Assembly: GCA_019055375.1 (NCBI GenBank)
Contig: JAHQIW010005275.1
Span: forward strand, 434,001 to 498,000
Source of the DNA: Parelaphostrongylus tenuis
Lineage: Eukaryota; Nematoda; Chromadorea; Rhabditida; Metastrongylidae
Length of the DNA: 64,000 bases
Reading direction: 5' to 3'
The position numbers were made by a program, and so were the translations under genes. This document shows, piece after piece, positions 23,850 through 34,853 of the stretch. Position 1 is the first letter of the stretch, and every line of letters starts with the position of its first letter. The notes under the pieces are model-generated. The model did no database searches, had not been told where the DNA came from, and worked only from the letters and a program-made list of their open reading frames with translations.

Positions 23850-24917
23850 ATATTAGCAGATATAATACAATCAGAAGTAACGAAAAAGTACACATAAAGC
23901 AGTAAAAGGGGAACAATTAGAGAATACAGCAGTTACAACATCTCTGTCAGGCATGCATTGACAAGGGCAAACGTCCTTTATTCAGACGTCCGTGTCAAAT
24001 TTCGAACATTTTCCAGTAATCGAAGATCAAAATCCTGCATACAATTAGACATTCTCAAATGTACAAATCACTAGGAGTCATTAAACAGCATTGAACGACT
24101 ATTTGAGCAACAAGTCAAGAAATGAAGGTCAGTGCCTAAATTCTGACCCAAAAAATGATTGAAATCGGAAATAATCAACCAACGTTATAACTCAAATGCC
24201 GGATTCCTAATATCCCTACATTGGAGACTTCCTGTGTGTGGTATACGACGGGTCTTCCGTACGTTTGGAGATTTTCTCCACCACGTTGAACTTTTGGTGA
24301 TCGTCAATGGGTGGGTTTTCAGCCTCAAAAAAGACTAATAAAAGATAATTATGGCAACTTAATGGTGTATACTTGGTTTCAACCTTGAGAAGATCACTGA
24401 AATGAAAACCCACCTATCTGAAAAGTAACTTCATGAATATATAAGGGAAAAATTGTAGCAAGCAGTGTAGAACTTTGTCAAACAGGTGCCTTTTTATGAC
24501 GGCTCCAAAGCTCCTCGTCGTCGCTAGCATCCTTTTAAGCCTCTTGCTTCAAGCGCCTTATGTTAGCTAAAAGATGACTCATATGATGTTTTAGACTAAT
24601 AAAAAAAGGTAACTTCATCGAATGCTGACATTACATGACTGTGTAGTAAACAGTGCTAGTAAACGACATAAAAAAGAAAGTTATAAAGGAAATACTTGAA
24701 AAAAATCATGTACTGAATTGCAAAAAGACTTGTATAACTATCACAAATGCATACATACGAATTCTAAAAACCTTACACCTCATGAAAGCTGAGTTCAGGT
24801 GTTTCCTAATAACCCGATTCACCTTTTCCGGTCGAACTAGTCTCTCTATCTGATCGATATAGGAAAGCACAACGAGGACTAAATTAACGCACATAAAGCA
24901 AATCTCAAAAACATCCA
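23850..24917. other. Gene-free stretch
   Basis: AT-rich; ORFs at 24216-24413 and 24653-24918 overlap on both strands and show no domain. Confidence 0.4.
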
Positions 24918-25165
24918 AGCTGAGAAGTCCGACGTTTCCACGCGGAAGGTCCAGCTAAGAGTAAATCGTATCAGGAATGACCACCGTCTTGGTAGCTTCT
25001 CCTAGTTGTAAGATGGTAATCTCCCTATAATCATACAAGACAGCGACTTCTAGGTGTGGTGACGACTCGTAAGAGGTCCGGGTTAGGCTGACCCCAGGGC
25101 TCCAGGGAACAAAAATCAGCTCAACCAGCAAGAAAACTTCTGCTTCAGTATCCCACACACAACTT
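24918..25165 (+). repeat. tRNA-like SINE, family E (copy E3, 5' truncated)
   Basis: AGTCCGACGTTTCCACGCGG, GCTAAGAGTAAATCGTATCA, GGAATGACCACCGTCTTGG and GGTTAGGCTGACCCCAGGGC follow the family-E order. The tRNA-like head is missing. Confidence 0.5.
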
Positions 25166-25202
25166 TTCCTGTCTACGACGCCGGATGGTGAGACGACCGA
25201 CG

Positions 25203-26520
25203 AGAGGCGATCAAATCTAAGTTCAACAGGACATTATTGGTGAAGGACAAAACAAATACGCCCACAACATGCCAGAGAGACTGATTTTGCTTTGCACCTA
25301 TAACTTTAGATCAGCCTCCTCAGACGCCGACCTTTACGCACTTCTTGAGGTCGCTGGTCACATCAAACTTCAAGTCGCCCTACAAAAACGAAAAAGAGGA
25401 AAAACGACAAAAGACAATCGAATGACCGAATTTCCGTCACTTGTAGAGCGAAGTTTCTGCCACGAATGCCGGAGGCATCACATTTCTCACTGAAGTTTCA
25501 CGAGAGTAAAAACTACCGCTCTGTCTCACTTTCATCGATTTGAAAAAAGCCTCTGATTCAGTGGAAGCAAAAGTGGTCATAGGGGTTCTGGATAACCAGT
25601 GCGTCCCTTCTCGGTACATAATGATCCCCCGTGAGCTTTATAAAGATTTCACGACCAAATTATCTCCATTCTACGACAACATCACCATTGACGTAAGAAG
25701 AGGGGTTCGAAAAGGCAATATAATCTCGCCAAATTATTTACTGCCTCGCTCCATAACGTCATGCGAATATTACAGCGGTATGATATGGGAGTGAAAATTG
25801 ACGGTCGGCCATTGAATCATCTTCGCTTTGCTGACGATATCGTCCTCATAACACCAAGAATCAGCCAAGAGGAACGAATGTTAACCGCTTTCGATAAAGC
25901 CTGTGGAAAGACTGGTCTTCAACTAAGTTTAATGAAAACGACGTTTGTGAGGAACGGATGGGTTTAAAATGCCCCGTTCACGCTCAACGGAACGAAAATC
26001 TCCGAACGCTCCAGCTACGTTTATCTAGGTCGTGAAATCAACATGATGAACGACCTAGCTCCAGAGTTGAGCAGGAGGAAACGAGAGGCTTGGAGAACGT
26101 TTAAGAGATCGAAGATGTAGTGAAGAGGACAAGGAACATCCGATTCCGTGCCCACCTTTTCGACTCGACGATTGACCCTGCTCTAACGTACGCAGTAGAA
26201 ACCTGGTCGCTACGTAAGCAGGATGAAAGATCACTTGGCGTTATTGAACGCGCAGTCGAAAGGTCGATGCTAGGAGTATCACGTATCCCGCAAATGAGAG
26301 AAATGATCCGAAGTTCCGACCTACGTCAAGATGGAAGATCACAGACTCCGTTCTATGCGCCAAGATGTCAAAAATAAGGAGGGCTGGACATGTCATGCGC
26401 TTCAGCAACAACCGATGGGCGAGAGCCGTTACCGACTGGATTCCTAGGGATATCAAGCGCTCTACAGGAAGACCACCGACCCGTTGGGGTAGGCGTCGGT
26501 AGTGAAACTCAGATGGTCGA
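25203..26520 (+). mobile_element. RTE-type retrotransposon, internally deleted
   Basis: The 5' part (25269-25440) resembles the start of an apurinic-type endonuclease domain (LCTYNFRSASSDADLYALLE), then jumps directly to the reverse transcriptase. There LTFIDLKKASDSVEAKVV contains the first catalytic aspartate block (F/IDLKKAxDSV) and RFADDIVLI contains the FADD catalytic box (25820-25860). The connection and C-terminal region follow (SSYVYLGREIN, AHLFDSTIDPALTYAVETW). Most of the endonuclease and the N-terminal RT are missing, and frameshifts occur at several points. Known RTE elements carry one ORF of roughly 1000 residues, so this copy is dead. Confidence 0.85.
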
Positions 26521-26963
26521 TCATGTAATAAAAAGATCAGTAAGAAATGGAAAAAAACACTGAAGAAACCTCCAATAATAGAAATGCCCTATTGTAAGAC
26601 CAACAAAACCATAAGCAGACAAGGAGTTTGGCTTTACGGAATAATGCTCTCGCGTACGTCACTATGCTCGAAATAAACCACCACCGTGGACGACAGTTGC
26701 GCAAGAGAGAAACGTTAAATTGATCATAATAAACTGTAATAGTACTGAATAACATATTTAAAAAGTTCTAAAATAGGAAGCTACTTCCAATCACTCCGTA
26801 CAACCTTGGATACACAATGAATATGCGATGCTTTCAGCCATTACAGAGGTCTGTCGCCGCCATACTCGCATTGAACTCGTTTCTAAACTTCGACAAACGT
26901 CTCCGATTTCTAAAACCGCTTTCAATAAGCAAAGAAAAGTGAAAACTATGACAAGGCGTACGA
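26521..26963. other. Non-coding stretch, nothing recognised
   Basis: Overlapping ORFs on both strands, none with recognisable content. Confidence 0.35.
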
Positions 26964-27235
26964 AGGTGGGGATGGTCGAATGGCTAGTGATGCTCGACGC
27001 GGAATCGATTCCACATTTCCAACACTCTCTGGCAATCAATAAGGAACGCTCCACGGAACGCCCCTGTCTGGTTATCCTTGAGACTGCAAGAAGGCAATCT
27101 CAACCAGTATTCTACGATGTTCGTGGAAAAGATGAGGTCATTAAGCATGCGAAGAGACGAATCGAATATCAGAAAAACTGGAGCCAGCACAACAGGAAAA
27201 AAAATCACTGTATGGGTCAGATAAAGTAATGGAGT
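26964..27235 (+). repeat. tRNA-derived SINE, family B (copy B2)
   Basis: GGTGGGGATGGTCGAATGGC is a tRNA Ser/Leu-like start. It is followed by CCAACACTCTCTGGCAATCA, CCTTGAGACTGCAAGAAGGC and a 3' segment resembling that of B3 (AAAAATCACTGTATGGGTCA). The 133-residue ORF across it arises because this SINE body tends to lack stops. Confidence 0.65.
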
Positions 27236-27594
27236 GAGGAAGTAAGGGTTTAAACTCTTCAAGGATGTCATGTACCACTTCATGATACGGGGTTTCTAGA
27301 AAACTCCTCTTTTGGACAGATCATTTCCTCCAGAAACTTAGAAGCAATTTGATAGCTCAAAAATAAAATACAAATACCACGCTCGATTTCCAATAAAGGG
27401 TCTTCCCAGTGCGCCATACTATCCAAAAGAGCGTTCCACGCTAGAAAGCATATTTTGCTCGGCTACAATGTGCGCTTAGTTGCATACGTAAGTATAATGT
27501 CCATATGTGTGCCTACGTGGTGAAAATTCCTAATTTTATTTGGAAATTTTCTCAACATAAAGTGTAGCAACGGCTCATTGAGTCCGTCATTGAT

Positions 27595-28100
27595 GTTGAA
27601 CAGATTGCTACGAAAAAAAGTTATTATGAAGTCTGTAGAACGTACTCCACGAATATGGCGACACCGGCGACGGGTAAGATGGTGCCGAGTTCGGTTTTGG
27701 GTACAGCGGTGGTTGTTGTGCTGGCATGGAGTACCCGACGGCTGAAGAGGAGAATACATGGTGTATAATATAATTAGGCTAACAGTAATCCAAATATATT
27801 TGATGGTCAACATTTTGTTGAAAAAAATTTTGTTTATGAAATCTACAGAACGTATGCTACGAATATGTCGACACCGGTGGGGAAGATGGCGTCGAATCCA
27901 TTTTTAAGGACAGTGTTGGGGAATCTATTGGGTCCCGACGGCTAAAGAGGAGAATACATACCGAACGATATAATTAAGTTGACAGTAATCCACATATATG
28001 ATGGTCTTTTTGCTAAAGAAAACAGATTGCTAAAAATTTTTTTCATGAAGTCTAAAAAACGTACGTCACGAGCATACCGAAAAAGGCCAGATTTCCACCT
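27595..28100. repeat. Tandem repeat of about 210 bp, roughly 2.5 copies
   Basis: The words ATGAAGTCTGTAGAACGTA, CACGAATATGGCGACACCGG and GGCTGAAGAGGAGAATACAT recur as ATGAAATCTACAGAACGTAT, ACGAATATGTCGACACCGG and GGCTAAAGAGGAGAATACAT about 210 bp later. The first word recurs a third time near 28040 before the repeat stops. Copies differ at many positions, so it is an old minisatellite-like array. Confidence 0.7.
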
Positions 28101-29045
28101 CGACGAAAGGAGATCATGCTGAACTTCCTGCCGATGCTCCACAAGAGGATGGACTTGGAAGGAAAAGACAGCTTACCACCCCGGCAGATGACAACCTCTC
28201 TGAACTTCGTGTGTGAGCGGAGCTCAGACGACGGCGGTTGTCCATTCCCAAAAGGGTTATGTTTGACCCGCCACTGGGGAAATGAGTTCCAGGCACATGT
28301 ACATATATTCGCCCCTGACATTGCAGACATAATCACCCACTGATTTCCACACTCGGTGTTCTGTCTTTTCCTAGGCAAGCATAACCGTTGCCCAGGGTCC
28401 GCCTTAGTTAAGTCCCGCAGCTCAACGGTCAGTATACCGATTACATAGTTCCATGCTATCGTCGCACAGAATCTTATGTCGTCAATATGTATATATTATT
28501 GTTATATTACCATTATCATGATGTGCAGATATTTCAGGTTGTTGTTTATACGGATTAAATTCAACATCCATATCGTTGTCGGCATCAAACGTACTATTCA
28601 GTAAAGGACTATTCCATCTTCGCGCTTATCTACAACCCAAAGACCAGCGTGGCCTTAAAGAGAGCTAATCAACCAACGTAACAAGTCCAAACCACAAAGT
28701 CCAGCGTGCGATAGATGGAATATCGGGGCAGCCAGCAGAAAGCGCCCACTACAGGACAATGTCCATTTCAACCTCAAACATCCATCGCGTTGCAAACATC
28801 AATAGATCTCTCGATCAACATATCAATGTGCAACACATCGTGCCCACAGATCATCAACATCAGAACTTGGGTACAACCTCAGCAGAGGCAAACTCCACAC
28901 CGTTTCCTCTGCAACATAGAGCTCAAATGGTGACACAGAGGTTCTTCCTAGTATAAGAAAGCTCATATGTCAAGAAATCTTCTATATCTCAATAAGAAAA
29001 TCACATCCAGGAAAGATATCTTTCCACTCAATATTTAACATCTCC
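28101..29045. other. Non-coding, possibly repeat-derived, unassigned
   Basis: 28110-28400 has long open frames on both strands (minus strand reads NTECGNQWVIMSAMSGANIC), which is typical of a GC-richer repeat body. I could not assign it to a family. No gene called. Confidence 0.3.
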
Positions 29046-29360
29046 CACATGGTTTACCGCCTCATCATAGCTGGTAGATGTTCCTGGCCATCGGACTGCA
29101 AAGTACATCGAGGGGTTCAACTCTTCAGTAAGGCCACCCAAGCTGACAATAAATCCGACGTTCCCACTCGAAAAATTCAGCTAAGAGTAGACTGTATCAG
29201 TAATGATCGCCGTCTTAGCAGCTTCAAGTCGCAATGGGGTAATCTCCCTTTGAATCACAAGGATCGGAAATTGCATTAATTGTGGTGACTACCTGGGAAA
29301 TCTCCAGCTAGGCTTACCTCGGCACTCCAGAGAACAAATTAGCTAAACCAGCACAGCTTG
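29046..29360 (+). repeat. tRNA-like SINE, family E (copy E2)
   Basis: CCGCCTCATCATAGCTGGTA, then CATCGGACTGCAAAGTACAT, GGGGTTCAACTCTTCAGTA, AATCCGACGTTCCCACTCG, GCTAAGAGTAGACTGTATCA and AGGCTTACCTCGGCACTCC. This is the most complete family-E copy in the window and defines the order used for the others. Confidence 0.6.
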
Positions 29361-29497
29361 ATGTGGTGGGATGAGCATAATCCGTGAAAACGGACCGCCC
29401 AAATATTCAAGTAAGTACGTAGGTAAGATTGTTGACAATCTTCGCTCAGCTTATCTATGTTTGTAACCGTTCTACAGCTCGAAAGATGCCAACTTTA

Positions 29498-29722
29498 ACC
29501 AGTTGACTCCTGCGGACCCAACTGGGGCGCGTAGGCCAGCGTGGGAACGAGTTCACCTCTTCTTCCCCGATTAGTCGCCGACTACAATACTACTTTACGT
29601 TGCAAGACCACACGTGAATCACTCCATAGCTTAGCTGTGGGTCTTACAGCGGAAAGTAGTACTGTGGTCGGCAGCCAGTGCGGACACGCCCAGTTTGGGT
29701 CCGCGTAAGTCAACCACTTGAA
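29498..29722. repeat. Foldback MITE of about 225 bp
   Basis: GACTCCTGCGGACCCAACTG at the left pairs with CAGTTTGGGTCCGCGTAAGTC at the right. Inside, GCCGACTACAATACTACTTT pairs with AAAGTAGTACTGTGGTCGGC, followed by GCAAGAC against GTCTTAC. A near-complete hairpin with no coding content. Confidence 0.7.
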
Positions 29723-31069
29723 GCTAAGCTTGCTCCCAGACAGGTATTACAATAAACTTTAGAAGTTGAAGGAGGATTACCTTGAGATAGGGCGGAAGAT
29801 ATGAATAGAGAACAAACGATAATTATAAGCAAATGCACAAATATGTCAACGAAAAACAAAAGATATAAATATAAATATAAATGTGGGTAAAAAAGAATAT
29901 GAACTAAATGAGATTATACCTTCGGAAAGCATTCTTCGGCATCAGTTGCCGTTTCAGCGTTTGGAGGGTGACCTCGTCTTTCGACTAGGAGAACAGGCAC
30001 ATTTGAGTCCACACAGGTGTCACTCTAAACCACCACTAAGCAGTAAAAGTCAATCAGATAGGAACCATAAATTCCGCTTATTTGAATGGACTCAAAAGTC
30101 CAGGTGTATGTGAAAAGGACGGCGATGAATTCACGTGGCGATCGGAAATTAAGAGGGATCCGCACCTGTTTTTCCTTGACGAGCAGACACGAGACTTCGC
30201 GATGGCCGTTGACGTTTCGGCGATTTCGTCCGCTTCCTCAGACCCACATCTCCCCACACTGAACCCTACCCATTTCTGCTTCAGAGTTCAGTATGGGGCG
30301 TGTGGCTCCGACGAAACGGGTCTTAAGGGGCCTAAAGGCCTTTACTTAGGCCACTAACGTGTGAACCTCGAAAGGCTTCAAACGGTCGGTACGTAGTGAT
30401 GGCCAGTCCCCCAATCATCATTGGGGCGCGCCCGCACCCAACCCTACACGAGCGAGCAATGTGCTCCGTTGAGGCCAAAAATCGCTCTGATCGCGCGCGT
30501 TCACGCGGCGCGACGGCGGCACGCTCATCCCATCAGTTCATTTTTTGGGATTCTCGAAGAAAATTCACAACCCTCAGAGAATTCTGCATTCTGAGGTCGT
30601 ACGCGCCGTTCGAGGCAGGTTAGCCTTTCTTCAAAATCCTCCCCATTATGGTATATCCGCCTTCTGTGCGCTACTAGTTCAATTTTTCTTGTTTTTAATG
30701 CCCTTTTCGGCAAACTATTGACAACCTCGCATCTGCTCATCAACGTTAAATATTACTGACATGATATAGCTACTATGCGGACTTACTCTCCGGCGTTCAC
30801 TGGCAGTTATTCGCCACAAGTCATTTCAAGAAATATCAAAAATGGGGCGGTTTCGGCGCTCTGGTTGAACATTTGCGCGCCATGGTAGATGGATGCGGGC
30901 GCGTTTTTCGCGGATAATCGTTGGGCTGCGACAACTCCTCGTAGGTCTTCTCGACAATTGGAGGGATAGATTTTTTCTTAGAAAAGAAAAATCTACAAAG
31001 AGGTTATGCTCCTAAATTCTTGTATTTTTACTGCTTTCTTCGCACTATTATAATGTTACATATATACCT
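29723..31069. other. Non-coding stretch, partly GC-rich
   Basis: 30130-30620 and 30840-30960 are noticeably richer in GC and CpG (for example CGCGCGCGTTCACGCGGCGC near 30495-30515) than the surroundings. They carry overlapping ORFs on both strands without recognisable domains. This could be old repeat or a promoter-like island; I cannot decide. Confidence 0.3.
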
Positions 31070-31449
31070 AAGAGAATTGAGTGGTGAGCAAAAAAACGGC
31101 CTCGGTCGGGAATCGAATCCGCGTTTCATCCATACCGAGGACGCGTACTACTACCACTAGACCACCGAGGCAAATTTGCCCCACCACTTATTCTTCAATA
31201 TCTCTATGCTAGCTATCAGCCACCAACCTTCATCAGGTTTGGTCGGGTATGCGATTTCGCTTTATAAACCTAATTGAGTTGACAGCCACTGTTGGTGGCT
31301 GATAACTATATAGAAATGTTGAGGAAGGAGTGATGGTGCGAATGTGCCTCTGTGGTATAGCGGTAGTGGCACGCGTCCCCGATATGGTTGAAACGCGGGC
31401 TTGATTCCCGCCTGAGACCGTGTTTTTGCTCATCACTTAGTTCTCTACA
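31070..31449. repeat. Foldback element with tRNA-like inverted ends (copy T4)
   Basis: GAATTGAGTGGTGAGCAAAA at the left is mirrored by TTTGCTCATCACTTAGTTC at the right. The left arm (read on minus) is tRNA-shaped: 7-bp acceptor GCCTCGG/CCGAGGC, a D-arm-like GGTCTAGTGGTAG, a 5-bp anticodon stem CGTCC/GGATG with 7-base loop TCGGTAT, and a T-arm with GATTCGATTCCC. Loop position 33 is C instead of the near-universal T, so a functional tRNA is unlikely. The interior also pairs (GCTATCAGCCACCAACC with GTTGGTGGCTGATAAC). Confidence 0.8.
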
Positions 31450-31499
31450 GAGATGATTTGATGAATTCTTACGCCGCTCTTCGTGACCTTCGTTTCGGG

Positions 31500-31895
31500 T
31501 GTTCTCTTAAGACCACAGCTCAAATTTCAATATGCCCAGCAATCATTTTTGAGCCACGCATGTCAGTGGGCTGACTTATAGAGCTCGATACTCGAAACGA
31601 AAATTATGATATATTGAGTATACTAGCCACGAGCCATCGAGTATACAACACTCTGTGTTTGATGAGATTTTCACTGGACATAGAGTGTAAAACGTTCGTC
31701 GTCGCTAACTCCTAGTATGGGGACTGGAGCTCCCACACAGGATTGGCAAAGACGAGAAAGGGTAGGTGCCCGACTGACGAGATCGCAAGATCGAAACACG
31801 TGTATCGGGCTCTATAAGCAGCCCTCTTTGACAGACCACTGACATGCATGGCTCAAAAATGATTGCTAGGCATATTGAAATTTCGTGACATTATT
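31500..31895. repeat. Foldback element, family F (copy F3)
   Basis: The left end contains TCAAATTTCAATATGCCCAG and GAGCCACGCATGTCAGTGG. The right end contains CCACTGACATGCATGGCTCA and TGCTAGGCATATTGAAATTT, the inverse order and strand. The inner arm has ACACGTGTATCGGGCTCTAT near 31797-31816. The interior is unique. Confidence 0.7.
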
Positions 31896-32074
31896 GACTA
31901 TCTTAAAGGAGGCTACGACGCTGTCCAAGTAATTTGCTTCGCTCACTAGTTTTGATCTCAGCGGTTCTATGAAAACTACTGCTCCGTATGCAGTTGTACG
32001 CTACTCAGATTCTCTAAAATAGTTACAACCTACTGTATTCCGCAGTCTTATTCGAGAGCAGTTTACCTTAGCAC

Positions 32075-32323
32075 TTTATTTGATCCGTCATCACAAAGCT
32101 TTTTGTTTTCACCGTGCTGATCCCAGTACTTCTAGCAATTCGTTCTTCGTCTCCTTGGACGGCTGTGAATACAGGTTGACCGAGTTTCCTTGCAATCTCG
32201 AGTATAGCCAGGCTGTAGCGTCCCGTAGGGCGTTCGTTATTGATTGGCGGGGATAGTTGGGGGTGGAGCTCAGCTCCGCGTACGGCAACGAACAAGCATC
32301 ACAACCGCTCGGCCACGGCACTT
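32075..32323 (-). repeat. tRNA-derived SINE, family B (copy B3)
   Basis: On minus: GCCGTGGCCGAGCGGTTGTG at the head, CCGCCAATCAATAACGAACG, CTCGAGATTGCAAGGAAACT, GCTAGAAGTACTGGGATCAG and CACGGTGAAAAC. The best-preserved family-B copy. The overlapping ORF encodes no recognised protein. Confidence 0.7.
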
Positions 32324-32385
32324 CTCTTTACTGTGAAGGTTGTCTGTAATTGCACACTATGATGAAATTGACGCCTAATTTTTTT

Positions 32386-33190
32386 CTAACAGGTATAAAT
32401 GCTTATGGTTAGAGTTGCATTTTCAATCAGTTCTGGTTGTTCGTTCACTCGATTACGTTTCTTTTTCGTGCGTCCCTGTTTTCTGAAGTCCCCAGCGCGA
32501 TCACGCGGCCATTTGGGGGCTTCATCTCGCTTTGGACTGAGTAATTCTACGGAAAGTTACTGGTCCATACGAAATCCATGAATTCGCTCTGGTTTGCTCT
32601 TTACCATATTTTCACAAGTGCTCACGACTTACCGTTTACGCAGTTTTTCACGAACATCGTCTGTAATTGCACCACCACGTCGTAAATGACGTTTTTTTTT
32701 TGTTAAAAGCAAATATAGTTGAGAGGGAGGGGCGGCATTTTCGATCGTGCATGCATGTACGCTTATTCTGTTACATTTTTTATTTTGTACTTTTGTTTTA
32801 CTTAGCTCTGCCACCATTACGCTGCCTTTATTGATCTCTAAGGGAAGACGTGTACCAAATGAGGTACACGATTGTTTGAAGGCCTTTCTCGCTAAGCAAA
32901 ACTTTTCTTTTGAAAGTTTGGTAGTCACTAGAAAGCTTAGGTCTTCACAAGTTCGACAATGAGTTTGGTTTTTATTGCGTCGTAGCGTCGGAAATAAAGT
33001 TACATTTCACACTCAATTTTCTTCATTTGCTCAACAAGGGCTGGTATATGGCTCTTTGCCAAGCCTTACTAGCCGTTCGATAGCTCAAATTCCGAGGATT
33101 TCGACACTGTAATTGGTTTTTTGAGAGATTATCACAGAGTGCTTTAAGAGCGGAAGGAAGATTACGTTTTACACTCAGAGTTTTTATCGT
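32386..33190 (-). CDS. Possible spliced gene with basic C-terminus, unrecognised
   Basis: Minus-strand blocks join in compatible phase. The first block (about 33190 to 33070) reads LPSALKALCDNLSKNQLQC and NPRNLSYRTA, ending at GTAAGG. A CTTTCTAG acceptor restarts at 32929 with TTKLSKEKFCLARKAFKQSC. Either that exon reads straight through to 32633, or an intron ends at ATTACAG before a 28-nt exon (32660-32633, DVREKLRKR). A GTAAGT donor follows, then an ACTCAG acceptor and the last exon 32536-32386 (PKRDEAPKWPRDRAGDFRKQ, GRTKKKRNRVNEQPEL) to TAG. Phases 1 and 2 agree at the two main junctions. The start is not found; a piggyBac-type end lies just upstream. I do not recognise the protein. An AATAAA near 32975 on this strand would fall inside the proposed intron, which argues against the model. 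Confidence 0.35.
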
Positions 33191-33289
33191 ACGGAAGACA
33201 TAAATATGCGCGAAGAACGTATGAGTATGTAGATAAAACCGTGTGGTAGCAAAGCAGCACGAAAATCTTATGATTTTACTTTCCAAATG

Positions 33290-33374
33290 GAGCAAGATCC
33301 CGAATTGAGTAAGGGAATTCACGCGCCTCTTGCGAGTTGCGCTGTGCGATCGATCAGCTGCCGTCCTCAAAGGG
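33290..33374. mobile_element. Solo piggyBac-type MITE end
   Basis: GCCGTCCTCAAAGGG followed by TTAA at 33375-33378 matches the right terminus of the MITE at 21933-22121. No matching left end with TTAACCCTTT is visible within 300 bp, so the copy is truncated. Confidence 0.45.
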
Positions 33375-33454
33375 TTAATTCTGTTATGGCTCTGATGAAA
33401 GCGACTTACTTACTTGCAGTGGACGGCCGGTCTTCACTGATAGTGCGAGCCCTA

Positions 33455-33795
33455 GAACAGAGAAAGTGTGCTGGTCTAGCTCTTTTGTTTCGTGGAGTTC
33501 GAGGTAAGCCTAGTCGGGGCTTCCTCGGTCGCCACCACAGTAGAGCATTCTCCGGCCCGGCCCTTGTGGATCAGAGGAGGATTACCACCTCGCAGCAAGT
33601 AGCTGCCAGGACGGCGGTCATTCCTGATACGATTTACTTTTAGGTGAGCTTTCTTGATGGAAGCGTCGGACTCCTCAACTTGGGTCGCCCTGCTGAGTAA
33701 TCAAACACACCGCTTACTTCGCATTCTGAATGCCTGTGAATACTTACCGACCACGATGAGGCGGTGTACCCTTTGGGAGGTCTAGTAATAAAGGT
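33455..33795 (-). repeat. tRNA-like SINE, family E (copy E4)
   Basis: On minus: CGCCTCATCGTGGTCGGTAA, ACCCAAGTTGAGGAGTCCGA, CGCTTCCATC, CCTAAAAGTAAATCGTATCA, GGAATGACCGCCGTCCTGG and AGGCTTACCTCGAACTCCA, in the family-E order. It explains the 118-residue plus-strand ORF across the region. Confidence 0.55.
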
Positions 33796-33979
33796 CTATG
33801 AGAGAAACCTCGTGTTAGTTCATCAGTAAGAGCGGGATATCAATCGGAATTGAAAATTTCACTGGGTTTCGATCCCAGTGATTTTATAGGGACTCATCGC
33901 ATCATGTGAAATCGCAGTGTTCCCATCGATCTTTTTTCCTCTCATGTCTTTCCGAGGTCGGATTAGAATTGGCCATATA

Positions 33980-34145
33980 TCATAGTCTTGATGCAGTGCA
34001 TGTTCGCTCATTAACATCAATTGTTTTGCGTCTTTTGGCTGATTGCCGGAGAGTGTTCGGAAATGGGATAGAACCAGTGCCATGCGTGTGACATTCCATC
34101 CTTGAGCACAGCATAGCTAACCATTGCGCTAGCCCACTCCGCTCT
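33980..34145 (-). repeat. tRNA-like SINE head, family B-like (copy B6)
   Basis: On minus: GAGTGGGCTAGCGCAATGGT resembles a tRNA A-box region, GGTTCTATCCC resembles the B box, and GAACACTCTCCGGCAATCAG matches the family-B body. The rest is absent. Confidence 0.45.
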
Positions 34146-34458
34146 TTGTGGCCCTTCTGCATGGTGGTTTATTTTTCTGCTTCTATCTCTTTTAATTTCC
34201 TACAAGTCCAGCGATGTCATCGTTTCGCTGTCTAGGTGGTCTATTTCACTCGTTTTTTTTTTGACTCACACTGATTTTTGATATGATTCAACTTGAAAGC
34301 TCAAAATTGTAGTAAAAGAATGTTTAGCAGTTCATCCCCTAAGTGATATGATTTCTGTTTACTTTAAAGAGCTCGCTGTCGTGAAATCTTTGTAAATTTA
34401 GTACACTTCTCAAGTCTCACAGGCCTCACTTGTTCTCAAAGTTTTGGTAGGTCTTATA

Positions 34459-34516
34459 CCTCCTTCTCTTCCTCTTCCTCTTTTTCCTTTTCCTCCTCTT
34501 CCTCCTTCCTTTCATA
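34459..34516 (+). repeat. Polypyrimidine (CCT/CTT) tract upstream of KCTD3-like gene
   Basis: About 58 bases of nearly pure pyrimidine (CTCTTCCTCTTCCTC type words) on the plus strand, 340 bp upstream of the predicted start codon. Such homopurine-homopyrimidine mirror tracts can form triplex DNA and are common in promoters. A regulatory role here is inference only. Confidence 0.5.
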
Positions 34517-34800
34517 CCCCACAACTAATCTAAACGCTAGCTTCATCGCTTTGCTGATCTTCCATCACTGGTGAAGGAGTTCTTCTACAAACCTTTTCGA
34601 TATCACTGGTTTCTTCATTTGTTTTCAAAAGTGCGTCAGTGTTACAAATTATTTTTAAAATTTCGTGGTTATGTCCTAGCAGTCAATGTCGTGCTTAATA
34701 TTTTGTATCACTTTTCTTAATTTGTTGGGAAGGAAATATCTCCTGCTTTGGTCTTCGGTAATAGGAAAATGCTTCAGGTAATTTCAGTTTTATTGGCATC

Positions 34801-34853
34801 AAAATTATTTTCAGGTAAGAGGCTGTTCTGAAGGATAGTCGCTGAAGTAGGGA
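34801..34853 (+). promoter_or_regulatory. Putative trans-splice acceptor and short 5' UTR
   Basis: AAAATTATTTTCAG at 34801-34814 is a canonical nematode 3' splice site 39 bases before the ATG at 34854, and I find no convincing upstream coding exon. In nematodes this arrangement is typical of spliced-leader addition. A cis-spliced non-coding first exon is the alternative. Confidence 0.4.

Noticed and set aside
26828..27229. 133-codon ORF
   Set aside because: Its second half is the body of a family-B SINE; copies elsewhere have similar accidental frames.
33287..33643. 118-codon plus-strand ORF
   Set aside because: Spans a piggyBac-type end and a reversed family-E SINE; no protein-like features of its own.
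33857..33900. Hammerhead-like GATGAGTCC next to GATCGAAACCC on the minus strand
   Set aside because: The GAAAC lies in a T-arm-like hairpin (CACTGGG/CCCAGTG), and the stems do not form the required three-way junction.
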